Origin: Ampelomyces quisqualis
Lineage: Eukaryota > Ascomycota > Dothideomycetes > Pleosporales > Phaeosphaeriaceae
Direction: 5' to 3'
Assembly (NCBI GenBank): GCA_018398575.1
Contig: JAGTXZ010000002.1
Span: 870,501 to 934,500 of the forward strand
DNA length: 64,000 nt
Shown here: piece by piece, positions 1 to 12,379 of the stretch
How the letters are laid out: every line of letters begins with the position of its first letter
Position numbering within the stretch: position 1 is the stretch's first letter
Notes under the pieces: generated by a model
The model's database searches: none
Told to the model about the DNA's origin: nothing
Seen by the model: only the letters and a program-made list of their open reading frames with translations
Translations under genes and position numbers: made by a program

Positions 1-3000
1 ATTAACAAGCTAAAAGCACTACAATAGGTAACTATAAAATAGATAGCTATAGAGCTGCAAGACAGACACTAAAAAGATATACGCAACTAAATAGTAAGAC
101 TGCGCTAATATAAACACAAGAATGCTATATACCTAAAATAATACAATACTAGACTATCTGTAAGTGTAAAAACTAAGAGTAATGTTATAGTATAGTTGCA
201 GTTAGAAAAGCCTAATAATACTATACCTAACTAGAATAAGAATAGCTATTATATAAATTATCTTATAGAGCCTGCAATTTCTAGTATTTTAGCTAGCGCA
301 TTAACTAAAATAACTAGATAATATTAGCCTAGTAAATACTAAAATTTAAGAATAATTGCTTAGCACTTACTATATTAAGCTAAAGACTAGATTAATAATC
401 TAAAGTAGTAGCACATAATCTATACAACTAAAAGAGTAGAGTTGTTAAGAAATTATATATGTATAGTAATATCTAGGTAGAATAGTAGCGTAGAAAGTTA
501 AGTACTCTAGTATACTAGCACTAAGCAGAGGTACTACACTACAAGACATGTTAATAAAAGATAAGGGTTTTATACAAGAACATAAGATAATAGATAATAA
601 TAGCATTCTTTATAAAATACTGCGTACTACATACTTTGTAATATTAGTTGCTAATACTAAAAGAGAATACTTAAATAGAAGATTACTACTATATAAACAG
701 CAAACTTAGCGTTAAAAGAAGAAACTAATCTTCTTATAAACAAATCTATAGAATATAGGGTAGAATTATCTAGTTAAAAAGACAAATATTTTAAACTAAT
801 ATTAGAATATATAATAGAAGCAGGCTGCTATACACTTTCTTGCTAGCTGCAAGCTGCGTACACTATAGAGATCTGTTAACTACTATCTACACTAATAGCA
901 CATAGTCTAGAGCATTAGATATACTAACAGATAATATAGAATTGTAATAGAATAATATAATGCAAAGAAATAGAAGGTAATAGATAGCTTTCTTTGCTAA
1001 CAGAACTGTAGACGCGTAAAAAAAAATTCTATAATTATATATAAACTGCTAGACGCTAGTATATAACTTAAACTTTCTAACGTAGCCTTACTGCGTATTT
1101 TTACTAAGGCTAGAGTTCTGTAGTTACACTTAAAATACTAAAGAAATAGACATAAACTATTAAACGCAATACTATAAATCTAAGACTATAGAAGGTATAT
1201 ATATATTGCTAGCCATCTAGAACAGAGTAATAGCTATTTAACAAACATTATTATACTATATAGAGCTATAGATATTAGAATAAGCTAGTGTATATATAGC
1301 TAACAAGAAGATACTATAGTGCGCGCAGAAAACACAAACTTAAATGCTTAAAACAACCTAGCCTGCGCTAACGTAGATAAACAGAAGAAGTAACCTACTA
1401 GCTACGCAGTAAATGTTAACAGATAATATAGAATCTATAATTTACAAAGGATACTATATAGAAGACTACCTATACCAGCTATATATTAGGTAGATAATAA
1501 TATACTTTAGGAATATAGCTGTAGACAAAAACAGAATAGCATAAACTAGAGGTTATACCTACAAAGTATTATACTAGTAGAAAAAGTTAAATAATCTTAC
1601 TAATACAGAAGTAATAAGGCTAATAAGAAATAATATAAATAGTAATATAAAAGTTAGAGAGAAATACCTCTAAACACTTACTTTATAAGATAACACAACT
1701 AGGTACAACCTATAAACAGACGCGTCTATATTACTATCTTATAGTTATGTAAACTAAGATTATTAAAAGTATTATAGACTAAGAAACTAGACAGTATAGT
1801 ACAGTGCTACTATAAAAGAACCTAGGTTTTAGTATAACCTATCTACTACAATAGCACTAGTAGGTTTAGCTAAGTTTACTTACTAGACTAAAGAAAGTAC
1901 TACTACTATAATATACAAGAGGTAAGTTGCTTACACTATAATACAAAACTTTAAAAAGTAAGAATTTTACTTAGTGCTATATAGTGCTATATAGTACTGT
2001 ATAGTGCTGCACTAAGAATAATACGTAGTAAGAGGCGCTTCTCTAGAATATATCTTTACTTACCTTAAAGATATAATATAATACGTTAGCGCTAGGTAAG
2101 AAGCTATATAATACTAGAATAAAACTCTACTTACTTTTACTTACACCTATAATTTTAACCTACTACTATAACTATATAATACTACGTTACTATAACAAAT
2201 ACACTATAACTATATAATAATAACAATACTACTATAACGCAAATACACGTAATGTTTTATATTACGTTTACTACACTACGCTATATATTATAATACTATT
2301 ACAAGTAAGTTTATAACATAAGCACACCTATACACACTAACTACGCTGTAGCTATTTTACTATCTTTATACCTACCTATACTATTCTTAACTGTTACGCG
2401 TAACATATTATATGATACGCGCGTTATAAGAACGCAATAACAAGTATAAGTAGTAGCTACCTTAATTAAATAAATAGTATATAAGTAATACAAAGATAAT
2501 AACTACTAATAATATATTATAAGTAATTATAAGAATAGGCTATAATATTAATGTAGTAGACTAGCGCATATAGGTTAAAGAAATAATAGATTTTATCTAA
2601 CACAAGAATATATATAACAAGATTAAACAAGTATACTTATAGGCTAACTACCTAAAGATAATGCGCAGCCTAACAATAGATAAATAGCTTAAGTATGCTA
2701 CATACCTTAGACTAACTAATAGTAGTATACTAAGGGAATTCTACAAGGCAATAGCTAGCGCTATATAGAAGAAGATAATCTTAGAAATTTAAGACTATAG
2801 TAATAAAGTTAAAGCTAAATATATAGAAAGATAGCTAACGCTTGTAAACTTAGAACTAGAACACATATAGTTAGTATTAGTAGTCTTAAGTTCTTCTACT
2901 GCTTTAGTAACCTAGCTAATAGGCTTTACTATAATAACAACTAGACTGTTACTTAATAACATTATTATCTATATTAAAGACAGCGTATATTATTAAACTA

Positions 3001-3094
3001 CTTAGACCTTCTTACTTTTAAGACTAATTATAGCTACACGTTAATAGTAGCTTAAAGACAGCAACTTTAAGATAAAGCTATAATATCTTAAGTA

Positions 3095-3099
3095 CAGTG
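3095..3099. repeat. Target site duplication, left copy (CAGTG)
   Basis: The five bases CAGTG directly precede the left LTR and match exactly the five bases after the right LTR at 10214-10218. Five base pairs is the usual duplication length for Ty3/gypsy integrases. Confidence 0.85.
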
Positions 3100-3399
3100 T
3101 GTAACAGGCACATGCGAACACATGTTACATCTGATACCCTATAAAGGCTTAGTAACAGATTATGTAAGAAATAGCAGAGGCAGTACTAAAGGCGCTCTAA
3201 ATTGGCTCTAACTTAGTTGCTACCTTAACTATAAATATAAGCCTATTGCATTAGATAGAGGACAAGTTTTCCTTGTCCTTCTGTACAAGACCTATAGGTG
3301 TATAGCTAATCTAGAATCTCTAATACAACACGCACTTCTATATGCCTCTAATACGTATCTAATTTAATTCTAATAGCTGTACCTACTTGCGTTGTTATA
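3100..3399 (+). repeat. 5' LTR of the gypsy element
   Basis: This 300-bp copy aligns without gaps to 9914-10213. By hand alignment I count 22 differences, of which 21 are C/T or G/A transitions and one a G/T transversion. Such a bias fits RIP acting independently on both copies. Terminal TGTAACA/TGTTATA form the imperfect inverted ends of an LTR. Confidence 0.88.
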
Positions 3400-4770
3400 T
3401 TACAAGAAAAACTTTGTCCTGCTAGGAATAGTATTTAGATAATATTGCAAATTACTTTTAAAAAGATTGCGTTAAAACGTCTAAAACCCTATCTAAATTA
3501 TATTTGTTTGCAACCTTAAATCTATTAAACACAGTTAGGATCCCTTAGATCTCCTAATAGCTTAAGCCTTTAGGTTTAGATCTTCTTATTAACATACAGT
3601 TAGGATTACTTTAGCAAAAGTTACGTTTAGCGCCAGGATAGAGACTTAGAGACTATTAACAACCTAGAAGTATTAGAGGCAACGCTAATAACTTCCCCAA
3701 AATCTGCACTTACACTAACACCTAGAGAATCCTAAGGAGACTTTGTATTAACTGTTATAACTTAGCAACAGAGTGCTAAAGTAAAAAAGTTAGACACTAA
3801 GAAATCTAAGGACACCTCTTAGCCTAGAGCTGCACCAAATCTAACCTCTGCATAAATAGAGGTTAATTTATTACAACAAGAACTAAAACAGGCGTTAGCA
3901 GAAATTAATTCTCTTAAGAAAGGACTAACTCCTTCTATAGGACTAGACAAGCTCTTACCTACTACTAAATTACTCTAAAACAATTCTGCACCTTGCTGTT
4001 TATCTAACAGCTTTATGTTAGAACACTTATATTGCTATAAAGGTTCCTACTAATCTTAACAATTAGAGAAGACGCCTAATATTAACAATCTTAGTAATAG
4101 GAAAGATCCTACCTTCTGCTAATAGCAGGCTTCTATCTAGGATTAACTTAAAATTAAGTTAGACTACTATTAGACTAAAAGGCAACGTATAGCCCTAGTA
4201 TAGGGCTACACTACAGGATTAGCTAGGAGCTATCTTAAGCTTTAATATTTATTAGATACTAATTAAGAGTAGTTCTAGAACGCTAAGTAAATAATTAAGC
4301 TACTTAAGTCTTACTTTATTATAGGCAACAAGGTAGCTAAAAGCTATACCGCGTTTAATAAATTGCAGATAATAAAGAAAGAAACATTCTCTTTGTTTAA
4401 AGCTAGGTTTCTAAGTTCTGCAGTTAAGGGACAAGTACCCTCTTTAGAGTAGTTTTACTACTTGTAGACAAAAATTACGCTAGGACTACAAGCCCTTAAC
4501 CTAGGATTTAGGCACTAATAAAAGAACTTGTTTAATTATATAGTAGAACACCTTACTGCCTATAATATAGAGCAGAAGAACAATTCTAACCTAAGCAGGT
4601 TACTAGCTGCTGCTAAATTGCTAATTAGGCAGGCCTTATAAACTAATTTAGAACTAAATTAGACTACTACCTCTAGCGCTCTAATAAATTTTGCGCTAGC
4701 CTATTAATTAACAACAGTGTATCTTCTTACTAAGACCTCTAAACCTAATTAATAAAAGACTCCTAGTAGT

Positions 4771-4812
4771 TGCTACAATTGTAGTAAACTAGGACACTAC
4801 GCTAGTAATTGC
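4771..4812 (+). pseudogene. gag CCHC zinc-knuckle remnant
   Basis: In one frame this reads CYNCSKLGHYASNC, a perfect CX2CX4HX4C retroviral zinc knuckle that binds template RNA in Gag. It lies about 1.4 kb into the element, where the end of gag is expected. Flanking codons in the same frame contain stops, so only the motif is preserved. Confidence 0.85.
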
Positions 4813-5969
4813 ACAAAGCCTTGCGTACGTTAGATAGAAGCTGTAAAAGTAGATAAGTTTAAAGATACTTAAGAGTAACCTAACTAGGAGGTGTATTGTA
4901 TAGGAAACAGAAGTGCCTAGAAAAACACTTCTTTCTAGGCCTAAGCTGTTACAATCTATTCTACCTTAACCTTTCTTATTTATTTTACAGTCTCTATTCT
5001 CTTGTACCTACGCTTCTCTACAACTAAGGTATTAGCTTACGCCTTAATACTCTTGTTAACACTAGTGCTTAAAGTTTCTTATTTTTAAATTTATAAATTG
5101 TTTTATTTGTTTTTAAAGCTTTATATTAACTTATCTAGAAGCTTCTCTTCTAGGTTTAGGTGCGCAGCTTTAAGGATTAGATTACCTCTGTAGTTACTTA
5201 ATATATTTAACTATACTTAAATTTTAATAGCTAAAAGATTTTGAACTATCTATTTTTTGTCCTTAATCTTAGGTCTTAGGATTGTTTACTTAGCCTCTAA
5301 TAGTTAAGACAATTTAAGATTTAATTAGACACAAATAGGTTACAGTTTATTTAGCTATCTAAGTACCTCTGTTTATACAATCCTTTACTCTCTATTCCTA
5401 CTGTTCTATATTAAGCTATAGTACTAGCTACTGTCTATCTTAATATACAACAACGTAACGCTCTATAGAAGAAAGAAGACTATTATATCTAAAACACTCT
5501 TTACTGTTCTTCTTCTTCTATTTACTGTATTAAGAGATGCTTAAAGCTTCTATTAGCCCAAAAATTCTTAGAGATTTCTTATACCCTAACTAAGCAATCC
5601 TGCTTAGAGTCTAAACTCTCTCTAACTACCTGCATTGCTCTTATTTCTGCTAATACATTCTACTTTATTAAAAAGAAGCTCTAAAACAAGTTCTTTACAA
5701 CTAGCCTATATAAGATTAATAGGATCTTTGCCTCTAAGGACAACGCAGCTAACTAATGTTAGTTAGATAAGTAATTACCTGCCTGCTACTCCTAGTATTA
5801 GGACGTATTTAGTAAATTAGTAGCAGATCAATTGCTTTCTTATTGTCTGTACAATTACAAGATTGTTTTTAAAGAACTATTACTAAATAGGTTTAGTCTC
5901 TTGTACAAGCAGAATTAGGAGAAGCTTAAAGCTACTAAGGCCTACGTCTAAAAATACCTTTAGAAGAGG

Positions 5970-6640
5970 TTTATTAAGGCTAGCCAAAGTCCTTTTACTT
6001 TACCTATTCTTTGTATACGCAAACTAAATAGAGATATACGTATTTGTGTAGACTACTAGAAGATTAACGCTCTTACGCGCAAGAACGTCTATTTAATCTC
6101 TTGTATTAATAAGCTGTTATTACGCCTCTCTAAAGCTAAGATCTTTACAAAGTTTAACATTAGGGCTGCTTTTAACAAAATTTGTATAGATTCTAACTCT
6201 AAAGAGTATACTACTTTCTAGACCTGTTACAGTACCTACAAGTGTAAGGTGCTCTCCTTTAGCCTGTGCAATAGGCTAGCTACGTATTAGCGCTACATAA
6301 ACAATATACTAATTAATTATCTTAATAATTTCTGCATTGCGTATCTTAACAATATTCTAATCTACTCTAAGGATATAAATTTACACTAGAAACACGTCTA
6401 AAAGGTTCTAGAGCGCCTACGTGCTACAGGACTCTAAGTAGATATTTAGAAGAGTAAATTCTATATAACTTGCACAAAGTATTTAGGTTACGTTTTAATA
6501 AACTAGAGCACTAAGGTTAACTCTAACAAGGTAGAAGTACTCTGCAACTAGGCTAAACCTACTACAGTTACTAGCGTTAAGTTATTTCTTAGTTTTACTA
6601 GTTTCTATTAATAATTTATTAAAGATTTCTCTTGTGTAGC
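5970..6640 (+). pseudogene. Gypsy reverse transcriptase remnant
   Basis: The frame starting at 5970 reads a chain of gypsy RT motifs: RKLNRDIRICVDY, then KINALT, then AKIFTKFNIRAAFNKI, and near 6333 a catalytic-loop equivalent reading CIAYLNNILIYSKD. The active site should be YxDD; here both aspartates read as asparagine, consistent with G-to-A change on this strand. Many in-frame TAG/TAA codons interrupt it. The call rests on motif order and spacing. Confidence 0.85.
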
Positions 6641-7160
6641 TAAACCTATTATAAAGCTTTAGAGTCCTGCTACTCCTTTTGAATAGACTACAGACTGCTA
6701 ACAGGCTTTTAATTAGATTAAAGCCTTACTCTTAGCTATTTCTACACTATCTTATTTCTATCCTAAGTACAACACAAAATTAGAAACTAACGCGTTAGAT
6801 AGAGTAATAGCAGAAGTACTTTCTTAAAGGCACTCTAATAACAAGTAGTATTCTGTAGCCTTCTACAGTTACGCTCTATCTAGGGCTAAACTTAATTAGG
6901 AAATATATAACAAAGAACTGTTTGCTATCTTAAAAGTATTTAAGAAGTAGAGAGCTAAGCTTACCTTTATACAAAGCTAAATCTAAGTATATTTAGACTA
7001 TTACTTCTTAGAATACTTTATAACTACTAAGGTTCTTAATGCACGTTAAGCATAATAGGCGGAGATTATTACTTCTTTTAATTTCCGCATTAAGTATACG
7101 CCTAGTAAGCTTAACAAGCAAGCTAATATCTTAAGCTAAAAGGAACAGAACGTTAGCAAA
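6641..7160 (+). pseudogene. Gypsy RNase H remnant
   Basis: Continuing the RT frame, the sequence reads SVAFYSYALSRAKLN followed by NKELFAILKVFKK and later YTPSKLNKQANILS. These correspond to the RT-linked RNase H motifs (F-S-R-K-L-xx-E-x-N-Y, E-L-L-A-I, and the GxxN-x-ADxLSR end). Interrupted by stops, so non-functional. Confidence 0.75.
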
Positions 7161-7559
7161 GTTAAGGCTGCCTAACAAGACAACAGATCCTGTGTACTTC
7201 TAGAACCTAAACGCCTAAACCCCTAGGTTAACTCTAAACTAGCTTAGAACTACGTTTGTAACTAGCTAGAGATTAATATATTAGTTATTTTAGTCTATTC
7301 TATTAGTGCCCCTCTAAATCTTAACTTGTTAGAACTAATTAAAGCTCTACTAGCAGAGAATTGCTGCTTCTTTAAGGAAGAGCGTCTTAAGCTACTACAG
7401 CTGTACTGCGTCTAAGAAAAACTACTACTGTATTACTTACGCCTTTGTATACCTAGGGATTTTCTCTTATGCACTTAACTAATTAGAAAGGCTTATAATT
7501 AGGTATCTACTACTTATCTAAGTGCTACAAAAACGTATTAGCTCTTAGCCTAGTAATAT

Positions 7560-8340
7560 TATTAGAAAAGTATAGAAGCTATATGTAAACATTATATACA
7601 AAACTGCGTATTCTATTAAAGATCCTATCTAAGACAGCTCTAATCCTAAGGTTTCCTCTATCTATTACTAATTCCTAATAGGCCTATGCAACATTTGTGT
7701 ATAGATTTTAAGATATTCCTAACAGATTGTTATAGCTATAATTAAATTATAGTTGTTATTAATTATCTATCTAAGTAAGCTGTTTTTATTCCTTACTACA
7801 AAATAATTCACGCTTAAGAAATAGCTTACTTGTTTATTTAATAGGTATACTAATTTAGCTACACGCCTAAAAGCATAGTGTCTAACTACAGACTCTAGTT
7901 TGTGTTCTAATTCTAGTCTAAGTTCTGCAAAATCCTAGGCGTGCAAATTAAGCTTTCTACAGCCTACTATAAACAAACTAATAGACAAACAGAGATTATA
8001 AACAAGTATATTAATTAACAATTAAGGCCTTTTGTATCTTATTACTAGGATAACTAGAGTAACTTCTTACTAATAATTAATTAAGCCTAAGCTACGTTGC
8101 TGCACTCCGCAATTGGTATAGCGCTATACTAGCTCTTTATTAGATCTAAACTACGCTAAAGCTAGAATTAGTTATTATCTACTTTAAAACACAAGAATAC
8201 TAATATTAAAGACGCTTTAAGCTTAGCTACCTGCATGCACAAAGCCTAGCGTACAGCTAAAGATAATATAGAAAAGGCTTAACAACGCATAGCTACTAAA
8301 GTTAATAAATATTAATAACTTGTTAATTAGTTAGTAAGTA
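7560..8340 (+). pseudogene. Gypsy integrase remnant
   Basis: Near 7690 the frame reads HLCIDFKIFLTDCYSYN and then IIVVINYLSK. This matches the start of the DDE integrase core (W-x-x-D-F-I-x-x-L-P then V-V-V-D-R-L-T-K). Further on, around 8210-8340, a frame reading DALSLATCMHKA and later NKVYVLT matches the integrase C-terminal region of chromoviruses. Stops are frequent. Confidence 0.7.
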
Positions 8341-8577
8341 ACAAGGTTTACGTGTTAACCTAAAACCTATCTGTTACCTGCCTAAGTTGCAAACTTGCTA
8401 AATTATAAGAAAGACTCTTTAAGGTTCTAGAACAAGTTAGGCATTTATTCTAATTAAAACTGCTAGAAAGCTCTAAGATCTATAACGTGTTTGCTCTAGA
8501 CGTCCTCTACAAGGACTCTAACAACCCTCTGCCTAGTTAGCTAAGCCTAAACCTATCTAGCATCCTAATTTAAGGCG

Positions 8578-8760
8578 TTAAAGAATAAGAAGTTAAAGGG
8601 ATCTTAGCTAGCAAGCTATACTACTCTATCCTAAAGTATTGCGTAAAATAGGTAGGCTATAATCTTAACTCTACTTAGTATAATGCTTTAAACTTTATAG
8701 GCGCTCTATACATGTTGCAAGCGTTCTACAAACGCTATCTAAAACAGCTAGAACTCTTAT
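8578..8760 (+). pseudogene. Chromodomain-like integrase tail remnant
   Basis: The frame reads GILASKLYYSILKYCVK, a stop in place of a residue, then VGYNLNST and later LQAFYKRYLKQLELL. This parallels the chromodomain pattern I-L-D-x-R-x-x-x-x-x-Q-Y-L-V-K-W-x-G-Y followed by a W-E-P helix and a F-H-x-x-Y end. It supports assignment to the chromovirus branch, whose tail targets integration to heterochromatin. Confidence 0.65.
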
Positions 8761-9899
8761 AAGTGTTAGCTAAGTAGATTATAGTATAAGAAAAAAGAGT
8801 TAAAGATCTTATAGTATTGCAAAATAATTATGTTAGAGAAATTAAACTTAATATTGCAACTACTATACTAGTAAGTAACAGCTATTAACAATAGAAGTCT
8901 TACTCTTCTATTAGATCTAATAGCAGACTATTGCTACTACTAGTAGAATGTTCTTAACTGTCTAAATCTTTAGGTGTAGACACTAACGCACTACCTAGTT
9001 ATCTTCTATTTTAGCCCTGCTTACTGCAAGTACTAGCCTCTTGCGCTACCTTTTGCGCCTTCTCTTACTTTACTAACTATTTAGCCCTTAATGCTATTAT
9101 AACATCTACTAGCTAGGCAACTATACTAGTTAACCTAGCTATACTCCTCTTAAGCGCCCTAACCTCCTTAGCTATCTTTCTAACCTTTCTAGCTAGCTCC
9201 TCTCTCTAGTAATAAGCGCTAACTAACAAGTTAGTGTTATTTAGGTTAGCTACTTATATAGTGCTTACTTACACTATAGTAGCTAACTAAAACGCTGCGT
9301 CCTTAACAGCAACTTTCTACTCTGCTATAACCTTATTAGGCTTGTCTCTACTTAGGGCAGCAAACTTGCAGTTAAGAGCCTTAAAGAGGCTATTATACTC
9401 TTAGCCTATATATAGAAGAACTAGGCAACACTTCTTATTTAAGAGCGTATAATATGCACACTTCTTAGAGATGTTTAAATAGAATCTAAACTTAATATTA
9501 AACTAGCCGCAAGTAAAAGCTCTTGCAGCCTACAGGCAAACAACCTAATAGGCTAGAAGATAAGCCTTAGAAGAGATAGAAATAGGTATTATGTGTATCT
9601 GCAAAATAGTTAGCTAGTAATTAAATTAGAAGGGCACTCAGATAGCAGTAGGTATACAAACGTGTAGAAGAAGAGTAAAAAGAAGTAGTATACTAAGGGC
9701 TAGCCTTGTATATATGCTTTAAAAAACTCTAATTAAAGTTAAAACAACAAACGCGCCGCTACGCTAAGCAAAACAACAACAAACAGCTATAATACGTTAT
9801 TAGAAATTTAAAGTTAAGGTAAATAAGACTTTTTAAAAATTTTAGAAGGTATCTAAAAGCGCACTAATACAGACCTAATTAATAGGAGCTATTAATTTT

Positions 9900-9910
9900 A
9901 AGAAGAGAGG
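9900..9910 (+). other. Polypurine tract of the gypsy element
   Basis: The run AAGAAGAGAGG lies three bases before the right LTR, the position of the plus-strand DNA priming site in LTR retrotransposons. Confidence 0.6.
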
Positions 9911-9913
9911 TAA

Positions 9914-10213
9914 TGTAACAGGCATATACAAACACATATTACATCTAATACTCTATAAAGGCTTAGTAACAGATTATGCAAGAGATAGCAGAGGCAGCAC
10001 TAAAAGCGCTCTAAATTAGCTCTAACTTAGTTGCTACCTTAACTATAAATATAAGCCTATTGCATTAGATAGAGTACAAGTTTTCCTTGTTCTTTTATAC
10101 AAGACCTATAGGTATATAGCTAATCTAGAATCTCTGATACAATACGCACTTCTATATGCCTCTAATACGTATCTAATTTAATCTTAATAGCTGTACCTAC
10201 CTGCGTTGTTACA
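9914..10213 (+). repeat. 3' LTR of the gypsy element
   Basis: This 300-bp direct repeat of 3100-3399 begins TGTAACA and ends TGTTACA, and is followed directly by the CAGTG duplication. Differences from the left copy are almost all transitions. Confidence 0.88.
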
Positions 10214-10218
10214 CAGTG
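10214..10218. repeat. Target site duplication, right copy (CAGTG)
   Basis: CAGTG follows the right LTR and is identical to 3095-3099. The sequence either side of the element (1-3094 and 10219 on) would be contiguous before insertion and is itself RIP-mutated. Confidence 0.85.
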
Positions 10219-12379
10219 CACTTATTAAACACCTATTATAACTAAAATTTATAGACTAGTATATAGTTAGAACTTTAAAGATATTTAACATATTAGCGCT
10301 ACACCTAATTACTAATAATAATAATTTAGCTATAACTATTAACTTATACGTTAAGATAAGAAGCCTTAAGAGCGTTACAATTAAATCCTAGACTCTAGTA
10401 TAAGATAAAGTTAGGCCTAGTAGTAATATAACTTAGAAAAGTATATAAATAACAATAGCTAACTATATAATATAGTGCACTTTACTTTAGGTAGTAATAG
10501 CAACATTATAAACCTAGTAGGTACTACTAGAGATAAGAGGCAAAGGCGCCTCTGCTTAGAGCTTAACAATAACACTAAAGATAATAACTATAAATAATAA
10601 AAGATAATAAGAGCGCTAGTAGACCTCGCCTATAAATTATTAATAGGACCTAAAGTAAATAGTAGTAAACGCTTAAACAGATAGAGTAGAGGTAAGAAGA
10701 AAAAGGATAACAGCCTAGATATACGCATTAAGACTCTAACTACTAAAATTAAGCACCTAGAGAAGTAAAATAATAGTACTATAAAGAAAGTAGAAGGAAG
10801 TAAAGATAAAGATACTACGCGAACACAAAATAACGCAACATCTACGCTAATTACTATACCTAAACAAAAATATAAAAGTACTATAAGAAAATAATAGAGG
10901 TTACTAGAAGAAAATACCTACTCTTATAGTAAAGAAGAATAAGAAGAGTATAATAAAAGTAATAGTAATAAAGATAAAGAGCTCTAGTTAGTAAAACAAC
11001 TTGCGTTAGAAAAAAGACTGCAGCTCTAAGCTTTACTAAACGTAAGGTAAGTACACTATAGAGAGCCTATAACTATAATTTACGCAACTAATACGTAAGA
11101 CAAAATAGTAGATAAACTACAAGCTTAAATTAGAGTAGTAATAGAATACTACTAAGAGGACAAATAGTAGGCAGTAGCTAACTTCTTTAGATTCTCTTTA
11201 GAAGACTTTAAGAATAACGTGCCTATAATACTATATTTATTATAGAAACTAATAGTCTTATTTATAGTATACTAACCAACAGAGGCTTATATACTTTACA
11301 AAAAAGAGCTATCTTTAGATAGTAGTAGTATATTTAGAAACATAATAAGTATAAAGAAAATAAGATTAGCTATACTTATAATAATTATAGGGTATACGCA
11401 CTTTAAGAACTAGAGTAAGTGCAAGAGAACTAATTAAAGAATAAAACTAGTTAATATAGAGCTAAAGATAATAGTTAAGAACAGTACTTTATAATAGACT
11501 AATAGATATTCCTATATATATACAAAAAAAAACACTTTAATACTAGAAGAGCTATAGTTAGCAGCATCTATAGTAAGCAAATAAGGCTACGCACTAGCTG
11601 TATAGAAGGCTAAAATTATTACTATAGGCCTCTGCAAATCTAAATAGTGTAATTTAAAAGACCTTTTTACGCTCTATATCTACTTTATAGATAACACCTC
11701 TTTAAAGAGTATAGGCGCACTAATAGTAGACAAAGAAATAGACATTAAGATTAATTTGTAAGTTAAACAATACCTTATAGCGTTTAACTAAAACGTCCTA
11801 CTACGCAAATTTACAAAGAATAGTAAAAAGTATATAGAGACAGTTCTAAAGTATATCTAAGAAAGCTATATACTAAAAGTCTACCTAAATATAACTGTGC
11901 ACTATCTAGTACTGTTTACTAGCTAATTTATAATTATATACAGCTACATAATATTAGTAAAACGCGTACTTAATAAATACTAAACTATAAGACTTATAAC
12001 TATACGTAAAATATTATTAAGAGGTAGTAAAGTAAGTGCAAAAGATACTCTTAATATTTGTAGCTATGTAGTAATATAGAAACGTATTATCTTTAACAAG
12101 TTCTATAACTATAAATCTAAGAACACTATTATAAGCAACTTGTATAAGACTATTTAAAGTAAGAACTATAGTTATTAGTAAAAGGCCTAGGCCCTCTTAG
12201 GTATACTAATAGAAAAGAGTCTCTATAAGATACTTATTTTTATCTCCCTAGTGCTTAGTAGACTATAAGACAATAAGAACTTCTTAAACTAGCACTGTCT
12301 TATAGGCAAAAAAGATAATATAGATAGTTCTAAACTATTTACTACTACTAACCTTATATACGTAAGTATTAAGACAATT

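Larger units (their letters stand above)
3100..10213 (+). mobile_element. RIP-inactivated Ty3/gypsy chromovirus LTR retrotransposon
   Basis: A 7114-bp element is bounded by two 300-bp direct LTRs that begin TGTAACA and end TGTTACA (mutated to TGTTATA in the left copy). It is flanked by the identical 5-bp duplication CAGTG. Inside, on the plus strand, come a gag zinc knuckle, reverse transcriptase, RNase H, integrase and a chromodomain-like tail, in the order typical of chromoviruses. Every domain is broken by many TAG/TAA codons at positions where Gln or Trp is expected, so no protein can be made. About 1.1 kb between the chromodomain and the right LTR carries no domain I recognise. The left LTR is followed by no clear tRNA primer site. 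Confidence 0.9.
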
